From contig NZ_BMYZ01000001.1 in NCBI RefSeq assembly GCF_014652535.1, forward strand, positions 124,001 to 188,000: 64,000 bases of DNA, read 5' to 3'. Positions within the stretch are counted from its first letter, which is position 1. Every line of letters begins with the position of its first letter. The position numbers were made by a program, and so were the translations under genes. The stretch comes from Cellvibrio zantedeschiae (GTDB lineage Bacteria > Pseudomonadota > Gammaproteobacteria > Pseudomonadales > Cellvibrionaceae). The notes beneath the pieces are model-generated. The model was not told the origin of the DNA. It saw only the letters and a program-made list of their open reading frames with translations, and ran no database searches. Positions 17,544 to 27,112 of this stretch are shown here, one piece after another.

Positions 17544-17639
17544 ATGTCTCTACATTATTCCGCTAAACGAATTTGCGCCCTACGACCCCTATTTTGGGCA
17601 GTCGTCGCATTTTTATTTGCGGAATTTGAGCGAGAGTGA
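17544..17639 (+). CDS. Possible leader peptide (31 aa, aromatic-rich) upstream of EamA transporter
   Basis: A short open frame starting ATGTCTCTACAT encodes MSLHYSAKRICALRPLFWAV and then VAFLFAEFERE. It has Phe codons at 17, 23, 25 and 28 and Trp at 18. No strong Shine-Dalgarno precedes it, which lowers confidence. Its last codons can base-pair with the 5' arm of the following terminator: 17618-17622 with 17670-17674, and 17625-17629 with 17663-17667. A ribosome reaching the stop would mask that antiterminator. This is the layout of amino-acid attenuation leaders. Confidence 0.4.
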   Translation: MSLHYSAKRICALRPLFWAVVAFLFAEFERE

Positions 17640-17697
17640 TTGATTTAAATATTCTCTGATTTTCAAAGGCCGCAGCATAAAACCTGCGGCCTTTTTG
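17617..17697 (+). promoter_or_regulatory. Terminator/antiterminator pair (candidate attenuator)
   Basis: The terminator is an 11-bp stem (AAAGGCCGCAG 17665-17675 / CTGCGGCCTTT 17684-17694), loop CATAAAAC, then a T run. No annotated gene lies upstream on this strand to need it. A competing helix can form between TGCGG-AA-TTTGA (17618-17629) and TCAAA-GG-CCGCA (17663-17674): two 5-bp helices around a 2x2 internal loop that use the terminator's own 5' arm. The pairing is seen directly; regulation is inferred. Confidence 0.55.
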
Positions 17698-17785
17698 TTT
17701 TCATAAAAAATTGCCGCGTGTTTTCTCTTGCAGCCCTAATAACTCGCAATAACGATTTTATTGCGAAAAAACAAGGAGCAGGCGC

Positions 17786-18733
17786 ATGGCAGTTTTACTC
17801 GCATACATATCGGTGGTGCTCATTTGGGCCACTACACCTCTTACTATTCAATGGAGTAGCCATAGCTTAAGTTTTATCGCTGCTGTGTTGTTGCGTATGG
17901 CTATTGCGCTTGCAATTGGCCTTGTTATTAATGCGGTATTGCGTCGTAAACTCTTTGCGCAAGCCAGAGCCTGGCAAGTTTATGCTGCTGGCGCTATTGG
18001 TATTTTTCCAAACATGCCAGTGGTCTATTGGTCCGCACAATTTATTCCATCTGGTTTAGTTGCGGTGGTATTTGCTATGTCGCCTTTTGTAACTGGGTTA
18101 ATGACATTGGTTTTGCTGAAACATAATCCTTTCAGCGCGCGGCGTGTCTTCGCATTGTGTTTGGCGCTCACAGGATTGGTGGTTATTTTTTATCACCAAT
18201 TACAGTTTGATTTGCGGGCAGCTTATGGCGTTGCGGGAATTTTGCTGTCGTGCTTTTTGTTTTCTTTTAGTAGCGTTTTAGTCAAAAAGCTGGATGTAAA
18301 AGTTGATGCCTTTAGCCAAGCGTTAGGAACACTGTCATTTGCCCTACCTTGTTTGTTGGTGACCTGGTGGTTTATGGATGGGCATATTCCCACTAGTGTT
18401 TCGATGAAATCGCTGGCTGCGGTGGGCTATCTCGCGATATTTGGATCGCTGGTGGGGGCGGCGTTATTTTTTTACGTCCTGGCAAATATGTCACCTACTG
18501 CCGTGTCGCTCATTACGTTTATGACCCCGGTATTGGCATTAATTCTAGGAGCATGGGTTGGGCATGAAACACTCGGGTTGCAGCTGTGGACGGGAGCCGG
18601 TTTGGTAGTAATAGCTTTGCTGCTCTATATGGATTTGTCATCTGGCGGCTGGTTTTTCTCTGCGTTACGCAGAAATATTTTCCGAACCGAACCGCTGAAC
18701 TTGGTAAAAGCCCATGTGGATAAATACAAGTGA
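17786..18733 (+). CDS. EamA/DMT-superfamily transporter
   Basis: A 315-aa inner-membrane protein with about ten hydrophobic segments in two EamA repeats (first from LAYISVVLIWATTPLTIQWS, second from GVAGILLSCFLFSFSSVLVK). DMT exporters such as RhtA and YddG move amino acids or other metabolites. A GGAGC ribosome site precedes the ATG. The upstream leader has the form of an attenuator with Phe/Trp codons, which hints at an aromatic amino acid or related substrate; that is inference only. Confidence 0.88.
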   Translation: MAVLLAYISVVLIWATTPLTIQWSSHSLSFIAAVLLRMAIALAIGLVINAVLRRKLFAQARAWQVYAAGAIGIFPNMPVVYWSAQFIPSGLVAVVFAMSPFVTGLMTLVLLKHNPFSARRVFALCLALTGLVVIFYHQLQFDLRAAYGVAGILLSCFLFSFSSVLVKKLDVKVDAFSQALGTLSFALPCLLVTWWFMDGHIPTSVSMKSLAAVGYLAIFGSLVGAALFFYVLANMSPTAVSLITFMTPVLALILGAWVGHETLGLQLWTGAGLVVIALLLYMDLSSGGWFFSALRRNIFRTEPLNLVKAHVDKYK

Positions 18734-18958
18734 TCCAATTTGGTGCGTATCGCAATCTGCTAGTGCGGTTTTGTGCGCTAATATAGTGCCGTGCCGAGTA
18801 TTTTATTTAGTATGCAAGATGGTATTCGAATTTTAAGCTAATGATTAATAAAGGAAATATAAAGTTGGCGTGCTATCTGCAAAGTTACAAGCATGTCGTT
18901 CTAATGGTTCGGCTGCCTCAAAAAACTAAATGTAGAAACATACTGAGAGGATTTACTC

Positions 18959-19633
18959 ATGAAGATGAAAAAATTAGTTGCTGCTTGTGCCGCGTTGTCT
19001 GCCATGGCTGGTTTTGCTGTTCCTGCTGCGCATGCTGATGTTGCCGCGACCGTTGGTGTATCCAACATGTACTACTGGCGTGGTTTTGATTTGGGCGGTG
19101 GCGCGGCCTTGACTGCTGACGTGAATGTGAGCGGTAACGGCTTTGTTGCTGGTGTATGGACATCATCAGGCGACGGTACCCTGGGCACTGAATATGATCT
19201 TTACGCTGGTTATTCAGGTAAAGCAGGTGATTTTACCTACGGTGTGAGTTTGGTTTCGTACAACTATCCAACTTTAGGTGATGACTCAATCGCTCCAGGT
19301 GATTACGTGGAAGTCGTCCCGACCATCGGTTATGGACCATTCAAACTTACCTATTACGATGCGATTGCTGCAGACCATTCACCGCTGGGAGATAAAACAT
19401 ACAATTATCTTACTGCGGAATTGATCTTTGAAAAATTTGCAATCAAGTACGGCCGTCATTCTCAAGATAATGGTGGAGAAGGTACTTTGGACGGTGTATC
19501 TCACCTTGACGTGACTTACAAATATAACGACAAGCTGAGCTTTACCGTAGGTTCGTTGTTAACTGTAAATGACTTTGATGCACAGGAAAAAGAAGTTAAC
19601 TTCGTTGTTGGCCTGACTTTGCCAATCGAATAA
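18959..19633 (+). CDS. TorF-family putative outer-membrane porin
   Basis: A 224-aa protein with a Sec signal peptide (MKMKKLVAACAALSAMAGFA, cleavage after AHA). The mature part begins DVAATVGVSNMYYWRGFDLG, characteristic of the TorF/Gcw_chp family of small beta-barrel-like outer-membrane proteins. Alternating strands such as YDLYAGYSGKAGDFTYGVSL and a C-terminal VNFVVGLTLPIE support a barrel. The transported substrate is unknown. A GAGAGGA ribosome site precedes the start. The gene is monocistronic with its own terminator. Confidence 0.82.
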   Translation: MKMKKLVAACAALSAMAGFAVPAAHADVAATVGVSNMYYWRGFDLGGGAALTADVNVSGNGFVAGVWTSSGDGTLGTEYDLYAGYSGKAGDFTYGVSLVSYNYPTLGDDSIAPGDYVEVVPTIGYGPFKLTYYDAIAADHSPLGDKTYNYLTAELIFEKFAIKYGRHSQDNGGEGTLDGVSHLDVTYKYNDKLSFTVGSLLTVNDFDAQEKEVNFVVGLTLPIE

Positions 19634-19656
19634 GTTTTCTTCTGATTGTAATCTTT

Positions 19657-19686
19657 AAAGAGCAAGCTTCGGCTTGCTCTTTTTGT
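19657..19686 (+). terminator. Terminator of the TorF-like gene
   Basis: The stem AAAGAGCAAGC / GCTTGCTCTTT closes a TTCG tetraloop and is followed by TTTTG, a textbook Rho-independent terminator about 25 bp after the stop. Confidence 0.92.
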
Positions 19687-19803
19687 TTGTGGAAAGCTGT
19701 GGCTTATAAAATAAGAATAATATGATTTATTCTCAAAGAAAGGATTAACAGGTATACTGTCGGCTTGCTTCAATAGCTTACTGAATTCAAGGACATCTTC
19801 CCC

Positions 19804-20850
19804 ATGACTCAATCCGACGTATCTCAACGCCCCGCTATTTTAGTGACCGGCGGTGCCGGTTTTATTGGCAGCCACGTCTGCGTAGAACTCATTAATAGCG
19901 GTTACCTACCGGTAGTGGTGGATAATCTGTGTAACAGCAAAGAGGAGTCGCTCAAGCGTGTTGCGCGTATCGCGGGTTCTGCTCCGGTGTTTTACCAAGT
20001 CGATATCAATGATAAGGATGCAATGCGCAAAGTGTTTGCTGCCCATAAAATTGAAGCTGTCATGCATTTCGCTGGTTTAAAAGCAGTGGGCGAGTCCAAC
20101 CAAATTCCGTTGAAATATTATCGTTATAACGTTGCCGGAACCCTGTCACTGGCTGAGGTGATGGAAGAATTTAAGGTCTGGAAGTTAATTTTCAGTTCGT
20201 CAGCTACTGTTTATGGCGACCCCGTAAGCGTACCTATCGACGAAAGTTTCGCGACTTCTGCGACTAACCCTTATGGCCGCAGCAAACTTATAGTAGAAGA
20301 TATTCTGCGCGATCTCGCCAAGGCCGCAGGCAACCAGTGGAATATTTCATTGCTGCGTTATTTTAACCCTGTAGGCGCACACGAAAGCGGCTTGATTGGC
20401 GAAGACCCTGCAGGCATTCCCAACAATTTGCTGCCTTATGTTGCGCAAGTGGCGATTGGAAAGTTACCGCAACTCGCGGTATTCGGTAATGATTACAACA
20501 CTATCGACGGTACCGGCGTGCGCGATTATATCCACGTGGTGGATTTGGCTCTCGGCCACGTAGCAGCCCTCAAAGGTTTGGATAAGGTTGGAATTGGTTG
20601 CCGCGCTTATAACTTGGGCACGGGTACAGGTTATTCGGTGCTGCAAATGGTGAAAGCTTTTGAAGAGGCGAGCGGTCGCACAGTTGCTTACAAAATTTCG
20701 CCACGTCGCCCCGGTGATATTGCAAGCTGTTACGCGAATGCAGATTTAGCTAAATCTGAATTGGGTTGGGAGGCCAAGTTTGGTCTTGAGCGCATGATGC
20801 AAGATGCGTGGCGCTGGCAGTCGCAAAATCCCAATGGATATGATGTGTAA
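19804..20850 (+). CDS. galE: UDP-glucose 4-epimerase GalE
   Basis: A 348-aa extended short-chain dehydrogenase interconverting UDP-glucose and UDP-galactose for LPS and exopolysaccharide. The NAD-binding motif [10 protein letters not shown] is at residues 16-25. The catalytic Ser/Tyr/Lys are in FSSSATVYG and NPYGRSK. The C-terminal substrate region has [11 protein letters not shown]. The length is normal. It ends at a bidirectional terminator shared with degV. Confidence 0.95.
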   Translation: MTQSDVSQRPAILVTGGAGFIGSHVCVELINSGYLPVVVDNLCNSKEESLKRVARIAGSAPVFYQVDINDKDAMRKVFAAHKIEAVMHFAGLKAVGESNQIPLKYYRYNVAGTLSLAEVMEEFKVWKLIFSSSATVYGDPVSVPIDESFATSATNPYGRSKLIVEDILRDLAKAAGNQWNISLLRYFNPVGAHESGLIGEDPAGIPNNLLPYVAQVAIGKLPQLAVFGNDYNTIDGTGVRDYIHVVDLALGHVAALKGLDKVGIGCRAYNLGTGTGYSVLQMVKAFEEASGRTVAYKISPRRPGDIASCYANADLAKSELGWEAKFGLERMMQDAWRWQSQNPNGYDV

Positions 20851-20862
20851 GCATTTCTACAA

Positions 20863-20896
20863 ACAAAAACGCCGATCAGTTGATCGGCGTTTTTGT
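20863..20896. terminator. Bidirectional terminator between galE and degV
   Basis: A 16-bp perfect stem (ACAAAAACGCCGATCA / TGATCGGCGTTTTTGT) with a 2-nt centre has T runs on both strands and separates convergent galE and the DegV gene. Confidence 0.92.
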
Positions 20897-20915
20897 TTGT
20901 GTCGTGGGTTAAGTT

Positions 20916-21863
20916 CTAAACCAAATCTTTATCTGTCGCGAACGAAAGCGCAAAAGATTTTGGTCCAACATTGATTGCACCAGTCATGCTCATCATAGAC
21001 AACATGGTTTTAATGTCGTGTTGTTTACAGAACTCGCGGAATTGCAGCAGTACAGGTTCATCTTTAATTTCTTCCAATAAGCCGCCGTAACTCATTGCAA
21101 TGACATCGCTGGTCAAGCCCTGGGTAATTTGTTTGCGCACGTGGTCAAACAATTTTTCCAAAGCGCCGAGAAAACCCTTACCTGTATCGATTTTTTCGGT
21201 GGCGCCGCGGTGTAGTTGTACTATGGGGCGCAAATTCAGCGCGCTAGCCAACTTAAAATTAATCCACGAAATATTGTTATCGCCTTTGCGCAAATGGCGA
21301 CGGTCGCGCATGTAGGAAAGATCGTTTGGAATTAAATAGCCATAAACCTGATCGCGCATATTGTCGATGGCGCGAATAGATTTATTGAGTGGCAAATTCT
21401 CAACATGGATTTTCTTAACCAATTCATAAACCAATAATGCATGCCCGGTAAACATTGACATGCTGTCGTACAAACGAATTCTAAAAGGCGCGCGGCCTTC
21501 ATTTTTTTCCAGCTCGCGGAATTTTGGTTCATTCACCAGGGCCGCTTCAGACACACGCTTGTAAACATCACTTTTTTTACTGTTGATGGTAACAACCTGC
21601 ACCAAATCGTAATTGGGCAATAACCGCTCTTTCAATATATGCGTCATGTCGCTGACAGAAAGCGGGTCAGATTGCGCTAAACCAAACTGCTGTTTCGAAT
21701 GGTTTTTGTAAAAATCCAACATGGTTTGCGGGTCGCGATAATCCAGCGCTTGGCCGCCATCGTAATTAATATAAATGGGCAACACTTCAATATTGTGTTG
21801 TTGGATAAATTTCGCGGGTAGGTCGCACGTTGAATCTACCGCGATGCAAGTTCTTGAAGACAT
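20916..21863 (-). CDS. DegV family fatty-acid-binding protein
   Basis: A 315-aa protein starting MSSRTCIAVDSTCDLPAKFI with the DegV signature (DSTCDLP, then VLPIYINYDG) and a C-terminal domain with VIAMSYGG. DegV/FakB-like proteins bind a fatty acid and, in Gram-positives, present it to FakA kinase. No FakA partner is visible here. The gene stands alone between terminator-flanked neighbours. Confidence 0.85.
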   Translation of the reverse strand: MSSRTCIAVDSTCDLPAKFIQQHNIEVLPIYINYDGGQALDYRDPQTMLDFYKNHSKQQFGLAQSDPLSVSDMTHILKERLLPNYDLVQVVTINSKKSDVYKRVSEAALVNEPKFRELEKNEGRAPFRIRLYDSMSMFTGHALLVYELVKKIHVENLPLNKSIRAIDNMRDQVYGYLIPNDLSYMRDRRHLRKGDNNISWINFKLASALNLRPIVQLHRGATEKIDTGKGFLGALEKLFDHVRKQITQGLTSDVIAMSYGGLLEEIKDEPVLLQFREFCKQHDIKTMLSMMSMTGAINVGPKSFALSFATDKDLV

Positions 21864-22096
21864 GATTTCGGCTCCGTGATTCGATCCTCTTATTGGCGAT
21901 CTTAAAAATTTAATGGGTGAACGCAGTTATCGTGGATTCCTTGATGAACTGCTATGAAGCCATTATTCGCTTTTGGCGGCTGAATCTATAGTCGGCAATT
22001 CCCAAGTTTTGTGTGAGGAAGATGAGGTAGTTCGTGTGCGAGATCTCGCACAAAGCTGCGGAATTCGAGAGGTTTTAATTATAAATGCAGCGGATA

Positions 22097-23488
22097 TTAG
22101 CTAGCGAGGGGTAAAACGAGCTGGAATTCGGCTCCGCCCAAAGAGGACCGGCCTACATGCAATTTGCCGCCGTAACTGTGAATGATATCTGCCGCAACCG
22201 AGAGGCCTATACCTTGGCCGGGTAGGCTGGTATCGAGTCGATGACCGCGCTCCAGAATTCGGGTTTGTTGCTCGGCCGGTACACCGGGGCCATCATCGCT
22301 AATGTTAATGAGTAGTTGTTTATCCCTGGTTTCGCTGCGCACATGAACCCGCGATTTACCGTATTTAAAAGCGTTTTCAGTGATGTTTCCAATCACTTCC
22401 ATCAAGTCTTGCTCGTCACCTGCAAATATGGAGTGCGCCGCTAATTCGCAATCAGCTTGTACACCTTTGCTGGCGTAAACTTTTTGCAGTGCGCTGAGTA
22501 AGCGGCGGACAATGGGTTCCAAATCGGAGCGCTGGTGGCTGCCTTGTTGTTGGCTGGAAACCGCGCGTTGCAACTGATAAGTAACAACCTGATTCATGCG
22601 CGAAACCTGTTCTGCCGCGAGCTGTTGTAACTCTTCATCGGCGGATGCCTGACTGAGTTTGGCCTGCATAACAGCGAGCGGAGTTTTCAAGCTGTGGGCG
22701 AGGTCGCTCAAACTATTGCGATAGCGTTGGCGCAGCGCCTGCTCGCGAGCGAGTACCTGATTGAGGTTGTCGACTATATCTTGCAATTCATCCGGGTGGT
22801 CGCCCTCGATATCGCGCGTATCGCCGCTCTGCATAGCGTTTAGCGCAACAGCCAATTTTTTTAGCGGGCTTAGACCCCAGCGTAAAATGGCCGTTTGCGC
22901 GATCAATAACAAAATCCCCACGGCGCCCAGCCACTGCCAAAGTTGATTGCGATAAGCATTTTTTTCCGCAATAAAGTCTTCACTGTCATGCACGGCGACA
23001 AAGCGAAAAGGCACCTCGCGGTTTTTCGCTACTTCCCAAAAAATATCCGAGTAAGCAATGAAATAATTTTCGTTTTCAAATTCAAAAATAATCTCTGCTG
23101 ACTCATCAGCATTCAGTTTTGGTGAAATTTGGTCGTAGGTTGGTGGCGTTTGCAGCGAAGTCGAGTTGGATTGCCAAACTAATTCTTTTTTGTCATTAAA
23201 GAGATAAGCATAAAGGCCAGAGTTAATGCGCTCAAAATCCTTGTCTCGCAATTCTTTTGGCATAATTAAACGCGGCTTTTCATTTTTTTTGAGTGGGCGT
23301 GTGGGTAAATCTGCCGCGCTGTACAGCAGATAAATATTACGCTGTAAGCGCGCTTTTTCTGCAGTGATTAAGCTGGTTTGGAATGCTCGATCCAGGAAAA
23401 AACCGGTAACGCCCAAAAACACGGGCAACAAAAGTGCCGACGCAAAAAATAACCGCGCGGTTATGGAGGTCAACTTTTTGCTTAGCAC
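22097..23488 (-). CDS. PhoQ-like sensor histidine kinase
   Basis: A 463-aa membrane kinase. TM1 is at about 11-33 and TM2 at about 184-201, with a 150-residue periplasmic sensor between; a HAMP-like linker follows. The H-box is SDLAHSLKTPLAVM (His265), and ATP-binding N and G boxes are in NITENAFKYGKS, DDGPGV and GQGIGLSV. The overall layout resembles PhoQ. It lies 14 bp downstream of its response regulator on the same strand. A Mg2+, peptide or envelope-stress signal is plausible but not determined. Confidence 0.88.
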   Translation of the reverse strand: MLSKKLTSITARLFFASALLLPVFLGVTGFFLDRAFQTSLITAEKARLQRNIYLLYSAADLPTRPLKKNEKPRLIMPKELRDKDFERINSGLYAYLFNDKKELVWQSNSTSLQTPPTYDQISPKLNADESAEIIFEFENENYFIAYSDIFWEVAKNREVPFRFVAVHDSEDFIAEKNAYRNQLWQWLGAVGILLLIAQTAILRWGLSPLKKLAVALNAMQSGDTRDIEGDHPDELQDIVDNLNQVLAREQALRQRYRNSLSDLAHSLKTPLAVMQAKLSQASADEELQQLAAEQVSRMNQVVTYQLQRAVSSQQQGSHQRSDLEPIVRRLLSALQKVYASKGVQADCELAAHSIFAGDEQDLMEVIGNITENAFKYGKSRVHVRSETRDKQLLINISDDGPGVPAEQQTRILERGHRLDTSLPGQGIGLSVAADIIHSYGGKLHVGRSSLGGAEFQLVLPLAS

Positions 23489-23502
23489 CGAAGCTTGTCC
23501 GC

Positions 23503-24180
23503 TTAGTCTTTAATTGCGTTGAATCTGTAACCCAAGCCACGTTGGGTGCTGATCAAATTCAAGCTGCCATCTGGATCAAGTTTTTTCCGCAGACGACCGA
23601 CAAAAACTTCAATCACATTACTGTCGCGGTCGTAATCTTGCGCGTACAAGTGTTCGGTTAATTCGGTTTTGGAAATATTTTTTCCGGCGTGCATCGCCAA
23701 ATACGTGAGGGTGTTGTATTCAAAACTGGTGAGTTCAACTTCCTGGTCATCGCGGTGTACGCGACGGGCGCTGGTATCGATTGCAACAGGGCCGTAACGC
23801 AATACGGGCGCAGCATGTCCGCTGGCGCGACGCAACAGGGCGTGTAAGCGCGCGCGCAATTCTTCCGGGTGAAATGGCTTGGTTAAATAATCGTCGGCAC
23901 CCGCTTCAAGGCCTTCAACTTTGTCTTGCCAGTTACCGCGCGCTGTTAAAATCAGAATAGGGAAGTTGCGCTCTTTTGCGCGCAATTGCTTGATAAGTTG
24001 CGTGCCGTCCAGCAGCGGTAAACCAAGGTCGATAATGGCGAGGTCATAATCGTATTCGCTGCCTAAAAACAAACCTTCGCGGCCATCGGCAGCCGTATCG
24101 CACGCATATTTTTCGCTGATAACAATTTGCTCAATTTGTTCGCGCAAGCTTTTTTCATCTTCAACAATTAATAAACGCAT
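23503..24180 (-). CDS. PhoP-like OmpR-family response regulator
   Basis: A 225-aa two-domain regulator. The receiver has the acidic pair in VEDEK, phospho-acceptor D51 (LAIIDLGLPLLDG) and K101 (LTKPFHPEELRARL). The C-terminal winged helix includes LTEHLYAQDYDRDSNVIEVF and VGRLRKKLDPDG. It forms an operon with the downstream kinase. The PepSY-like gene lies 26 bp upstream and may be part of the same transcript. Confidence 0.92.
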   Translation of the reverse strand: MRLLIVEDEKSLREQIEQIVISEKYACDTAADGREGLFLGSEYDYDLAIIDLGLPLLDGTQLIKQLRAKERNFPILILTARGNWQDKVEGLEAGADDYLTKPFHPEELRARLHALLRRASGHAAPVLRYGPVAIDTSARRVHRDDQEVELTSFEYNTLTYLAMHAGKNISKTELTEHLYAQDYDRDSNVIEVFVGRLRKKLDPDGSLNLISTQRGLGYRFNAIKD

Positions 24181-24206
24181 GATTCAATTTCCTTGTGGAG
24201 TGCAAA

Positions 24207-24896
24207 TTATTGTGGCGTGTCTTCGATTAAGGTGCCGCTAACCGCGTCTAAATTAATGGTTTTCATGCGGCCATTTTTTTGAAGTAATTTTACGGCGTAA
24301 CGCGGCTTGTCGTCTTCTTGATATTTACGCACGTTAATTACCTGGCCTTCCGCCAAAGCTTGTGCGCGTTGAGCAGCTTCAGTGGCAGAAATGGTCGGAA
24401 CTTCGGGTTGTGTGTCATCACCGGAGTGTGCATTTTCACTCACTGCGGGTTCCGTTTGTTGTGGCACAGAAGGTACGTCTTTTTTGGCCGATTTTTTGTT
24501 GCCAAATAAATCTTCTTTGGCTTCGGCCAAATTTGTTTTAAAGCGAGAAAATTGTTTTTCTAAATAAGATGGGGGTTTTTCGGATTCTTTTTCGTGTTTT
24601 GCTTTTGCTTTTGCTTCAGGTGCACGGGTTTCAACTGTGTTGGTTTCGGGCGCTGGAGCTTTAACTTTGTCTTCAATGTGGGCTGGTTCAACAGTGGGAG
24701 TACCTGCAATAGCTTCAGCTGGCGCTGAGCTGCTACTAGCATTGGGAACCAGTTGCTCCACATGCTGTGATTGCTTTGCCCCTGGTTCGCTTCCGAACAA
24801 ATCTTTTTTGGCAAAAGCCTGCGGCGCAGCCAAAACCAATGCTATCGCCAAGGGCGATAGCAGGGCTGTTACAGACAATTTTTTGGAAGCTTGCAT
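24207..24896 (-). CDS. Periplasmic PepSY-like protein with low-complexity linker
   Basis: The chosen start (MQASKKLSVTALLSPLAIAL) gives a signal peptide cleaved near QAFA-KK; a frame extending five codons upstream is less likely. The middle is Lys/Glu/Ala/Pro-rich and low in complexity (including EAKAKAKHEKESEKPPSYLE). The C-terminal 60 residues (ALAEGQVINVRKYQEDDKPR, then YAVKLLQKNGRMKTINLDA) look like a PepSY fold. Such proteins commonly accompany PhoPQ-like systems and may modulate the kinase or bind proteases. Function is inferred from context only. Confidence 0.65.
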   Translation of the reverse strand: MQASKKLSVTALLSPLAIALVLAAPQAFAKKDLFGSEPGAKQSQHVEQLVPNASSSSAPAEAIAGTPTVEPAHIEDKVKAPAPETNTVETRAPEAKAKAKHEKESEKPPSYLEKQFSRFKTNLAEAKEDLFGNKKSAKKDVPSVPQQTEPAVSENAHSGDDTQPEVPTISATEAAQRAQALAEGQVINVRKYQEDDKPRYAVKLLQKNGRMKTINLDAVSGTLIEDTPQ

Positions 24897-25047
24897 GGCG
24901 ACTCCTCGCACTCTTTATCTTTCAACCACTCTTTCTAATTCCAGCGCGGCGTTACATCTGAATGGTTAACGCTAGCTCACCGCGGGCGAGTTTGCAGAAC
25001 ACTATCGCTTCCTAATTGCTAAAATTCAATCGCTATTCAGCGAAAAA

Positions 25048-25617
25048 TCAATAGTCCCTTGATCGCATGGCAACCGCTATCGCAATGCGGTCACCGGGGT
25101 GACGGTCAGTGCGGGTTTGGTAAATGCGCCCGTTGTATCTGTAACTTACATCGTAGCCGATAATGCGGTTTTCATATTCGGTGCGGTAATGGGTGCGGCA
25201 CACCTCTTCATCGCGATAACGCACGGTGCGTTTACTGCCGGCATCATTACCAATGGATGCACCAATCAGTCCACCGACTGCGGTAGCGGATCCGCGGCCA
25301 TCGCCAATTTCATGACCAATAGCGGCTCCTACTAAACCGCCCACTACTGTGCCGGTGAATGAATCACCACTGCGGCTTTCGCGCGCAACAGTTCTCACAC
25401 GGCAAGATTCGCGCGGAACATCAATCGCTACCTGGCGGTAAATCGGGCGGGCATCCACTACACGGCCGTAATCACCATAACCGTAAGCGTCATAAGTTGC
25501 GTAAACATGGTCATGGTGGTGATGGCGTCTGTAGCCGTGGTCGGCAGAGGCGCAGCCAGCAATGAACATACTCATGCTTATGGCCAGGATACTGCGAGCA
25601 AACAGACGATTTTTCAT
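25048..25617 (-). CDS. Glycine-zipper 2TM lipoprotein (SlyB-like)
   Basis: The start at 25617 gives a lipoprotein signal MKNRLFARSILAISMSMFIA followed by GC (lipidated Cys near 22); the frame reaching 25707 is too long. The 189-aa product has a His/Tyr-rich segment (YRRHHHHDHVYATYDAYG), a basic linker and a glycine-zipper domain with two GxxxG-rich stretches (GTVVGGLVGAAIGHEIG; AVGGLIGASIGNDAG). It ends in a Tyr/Arg-rich region. This family sits in the outer membrane, and the related SlyB is under PhoPQ control in enterobacteria. The His-rich part could bind metal. Confidence 0.8.
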   Translation of the reverse strand: MKNRLFARSILAISMSMFIAGCASADHGYRRHHHHDHVYATYDAYGYGDYGRVVDARPIYRQVAIDVPRESCRVRTVARESRSGDSFTGTVVGGLVGAAIGHEIGDGRGSATAVGGLIGASIGNDAGSKRTVRYRDEEVCRTHYRTEYENRIIGYDVSYRYNGRIYQTRTDRHPGDRIAIAVAMRSRDY

Positions 25618-25835
25618 GATGATTTTCCTATAACTGTTAGTTAACAAGGAATTGCAATTGAGTTTTTTAAGCTCACTTGCAGAATAAGTCTGTGAAGCTG
25701 AATCCATGCTGAAACTTCATGGGACTTTTTACCGGTTTGAACCATAAATACTCAGTATTAGCCCCAAATCCATGAGTTATTCAGGGTATAATCGCCGCCT
25801 TATTGTCCAAATATTTTTGAGTGGATTTGCGTGTT

Positions 25836-27101
25836 ATGGCAGAAGTAGTAAACGTAAAAGAGTACATGGCTGAGCTGGGGCGCAATGCGCGCAAAGCTTC
25901 CCGTGCAATTGCAGCGGCATCTACCGGGGTGAAGAACAAGGCTTTGTTGGCCATTGCAGATGCCTTGGACAACAACCGCATCACTCTGGTTGCAGAGAAC
26001 CAAAAAGACCTGGCGGCAGCCAAAGCCAATGGTTTGGAGCCGGCTATGGTAGATCGTTTGGCGGTCAAACCAGCGACTATAGATGCAATGATTGAAGGCC
26101 TGCGCCAGGTTGCTGCCTTGCCTGATCCCTGCGGTGCGATTACCGATATGAGCTATCGCCCAACCGGAATCCAGGTTGGAAAGATGCGCGTACCGCTCGG
26201 TGTTGTGGGCATTATTTACGAATCTCGTCCTAACGTGACCATTGATGCAGCCAGCCTTTGCCTGAAATCTGGCAACGCTGCGATTTTGCGTGGCGGTAGT
26301 GAATCTATTAACTCCAATCGCGCTATTGCAGCCTGTTTGGCGGAAGGTTTAAAAGTTGCGGGCTTGCCCAATACTGTGGTTCAAATTATTGAAACTACCG
26401 ACCGCGCGGCGGTAGGCGAGTTGATCGCTATGCCTGAATTTGTGGATGTGATAGTCCCACGCGGCGGCAAAGGTTTGATCGAACGTATTAGCAAAGATGC
26501 CAAGGTGCCAGTGATCAAGCATTTGGATGGTATTTGCCATGTGTTTATCGATAGCAAAGCAGATTTGGACAAAGCCTTTGATATAGCACTAAACGCCAAA
26601 ACCCATCGCTATGGCGTATGCAATGCGATGGAAACTTTGCTGGTAGACGAACAAGTCGCCGCGCAAATTCTGCCTCGCTTAGCTGCCGCCTACGCTGAAA
26701 AAGGTGTTGAGCTGCGTGGCGATGAAAAAACTCGTGCGCTTATCCAAGCCAATGAAGCGACAGAGGAAGACTGGGCGACGGAATATCTTGCGCCTGTGCT
26801 GTCGATTAAAGTTGTTTCAGGTTTGGATGAAGCTATTGATCACATCACCCGTTACAGCTCGCAACATACCGACGCAATCGTAACTGAAGATTTTACTCGT
26901 GCCCGTCGCTTCATCACCGAGGTGGATTCCAGCTCGGTGATGGTCAATGCCTCTACGCGTTTTGCGGATGGTTTTGAGTATGGCCTGGGTGCAGAAATTG
27001 GAATTTCTACCGACAAAATCCATGCGCGCGGCCCAGTTGGTTTGGAAGGCCTGACCTCGCAAAAATGGGTTGTGTTTGGTGATGGGCACGTGCGTGTGTA
27101 A
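25836..27101 (+). CDS. proA: Gamma-glutamyl phosphate reductase ProA
   Basis: A 421-aa NADPH-dependent enzyme, the second step of proline synthesis. The start ATG at 25836 ([20 protein letters not shown]) is preferred to a GTG five codons upstream. The catalytic cysteine lies in [14 protein letters not shown], the nucleotide region includes [14 protein letters not shown], and the C-terminus has [11 protein letters not shown]-type residues ([20 protein letters not shown]). It is followed 11 bp later by nadD. Confidence 0.96.
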   Translation: MAEVVNVKEYMAELGRNARKASRAIAAASTGVKNKALLAIADALDNNRITLVAENQKDLAAAKANGLEPAMVDRLAVKPATIDAMIEGLRQVAALPDPCGAITDMSYRPTGIQVGKMRVPLGVVGIIYESRPNVTIDAASLCLKSGNAAILRGGSESINSNRAIAACLAEGLKVAGLPNTVVQIIETTDRAAVGELIAMPEFVDVIVPRGGKGLIERISKDAKVPVIKHLDGICHVFIDSKADLDKAFDIALNAKTHRYGVCNAMETLLVDEQVAAQILPRLAAAYAEKGVELRGDEKTRALIQANEATEEDWATEYLAPVLSIKVVSGLDEAIDHITRYSSQHTDAIVTEDFTRARRFITEVDSSSVMVNASTRFADGFEYGLGAEIGISTDKIHARGPVGLEGLTSQKWVVFGDGHVRV

Positions 27102-27112
27102 AGCGAAAAGCA

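Larger units (their letters stand above)
17401..17785. other. 385-bp intergenic region: cca promoter and attenuator-like leader of the EamA gene
   Basis: This gap contains the divergent promoters for cca (minus) and the EamA transporter (plus). AT-rich promoter-like DNA lies around 17450-17515, including GTTATAAG. A 31-codon reading frame (17544-17639) and a strong terminator (17665-17697) follow. About 90 bp then separate the terminator from the EamA start. Confidence 0.6.
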
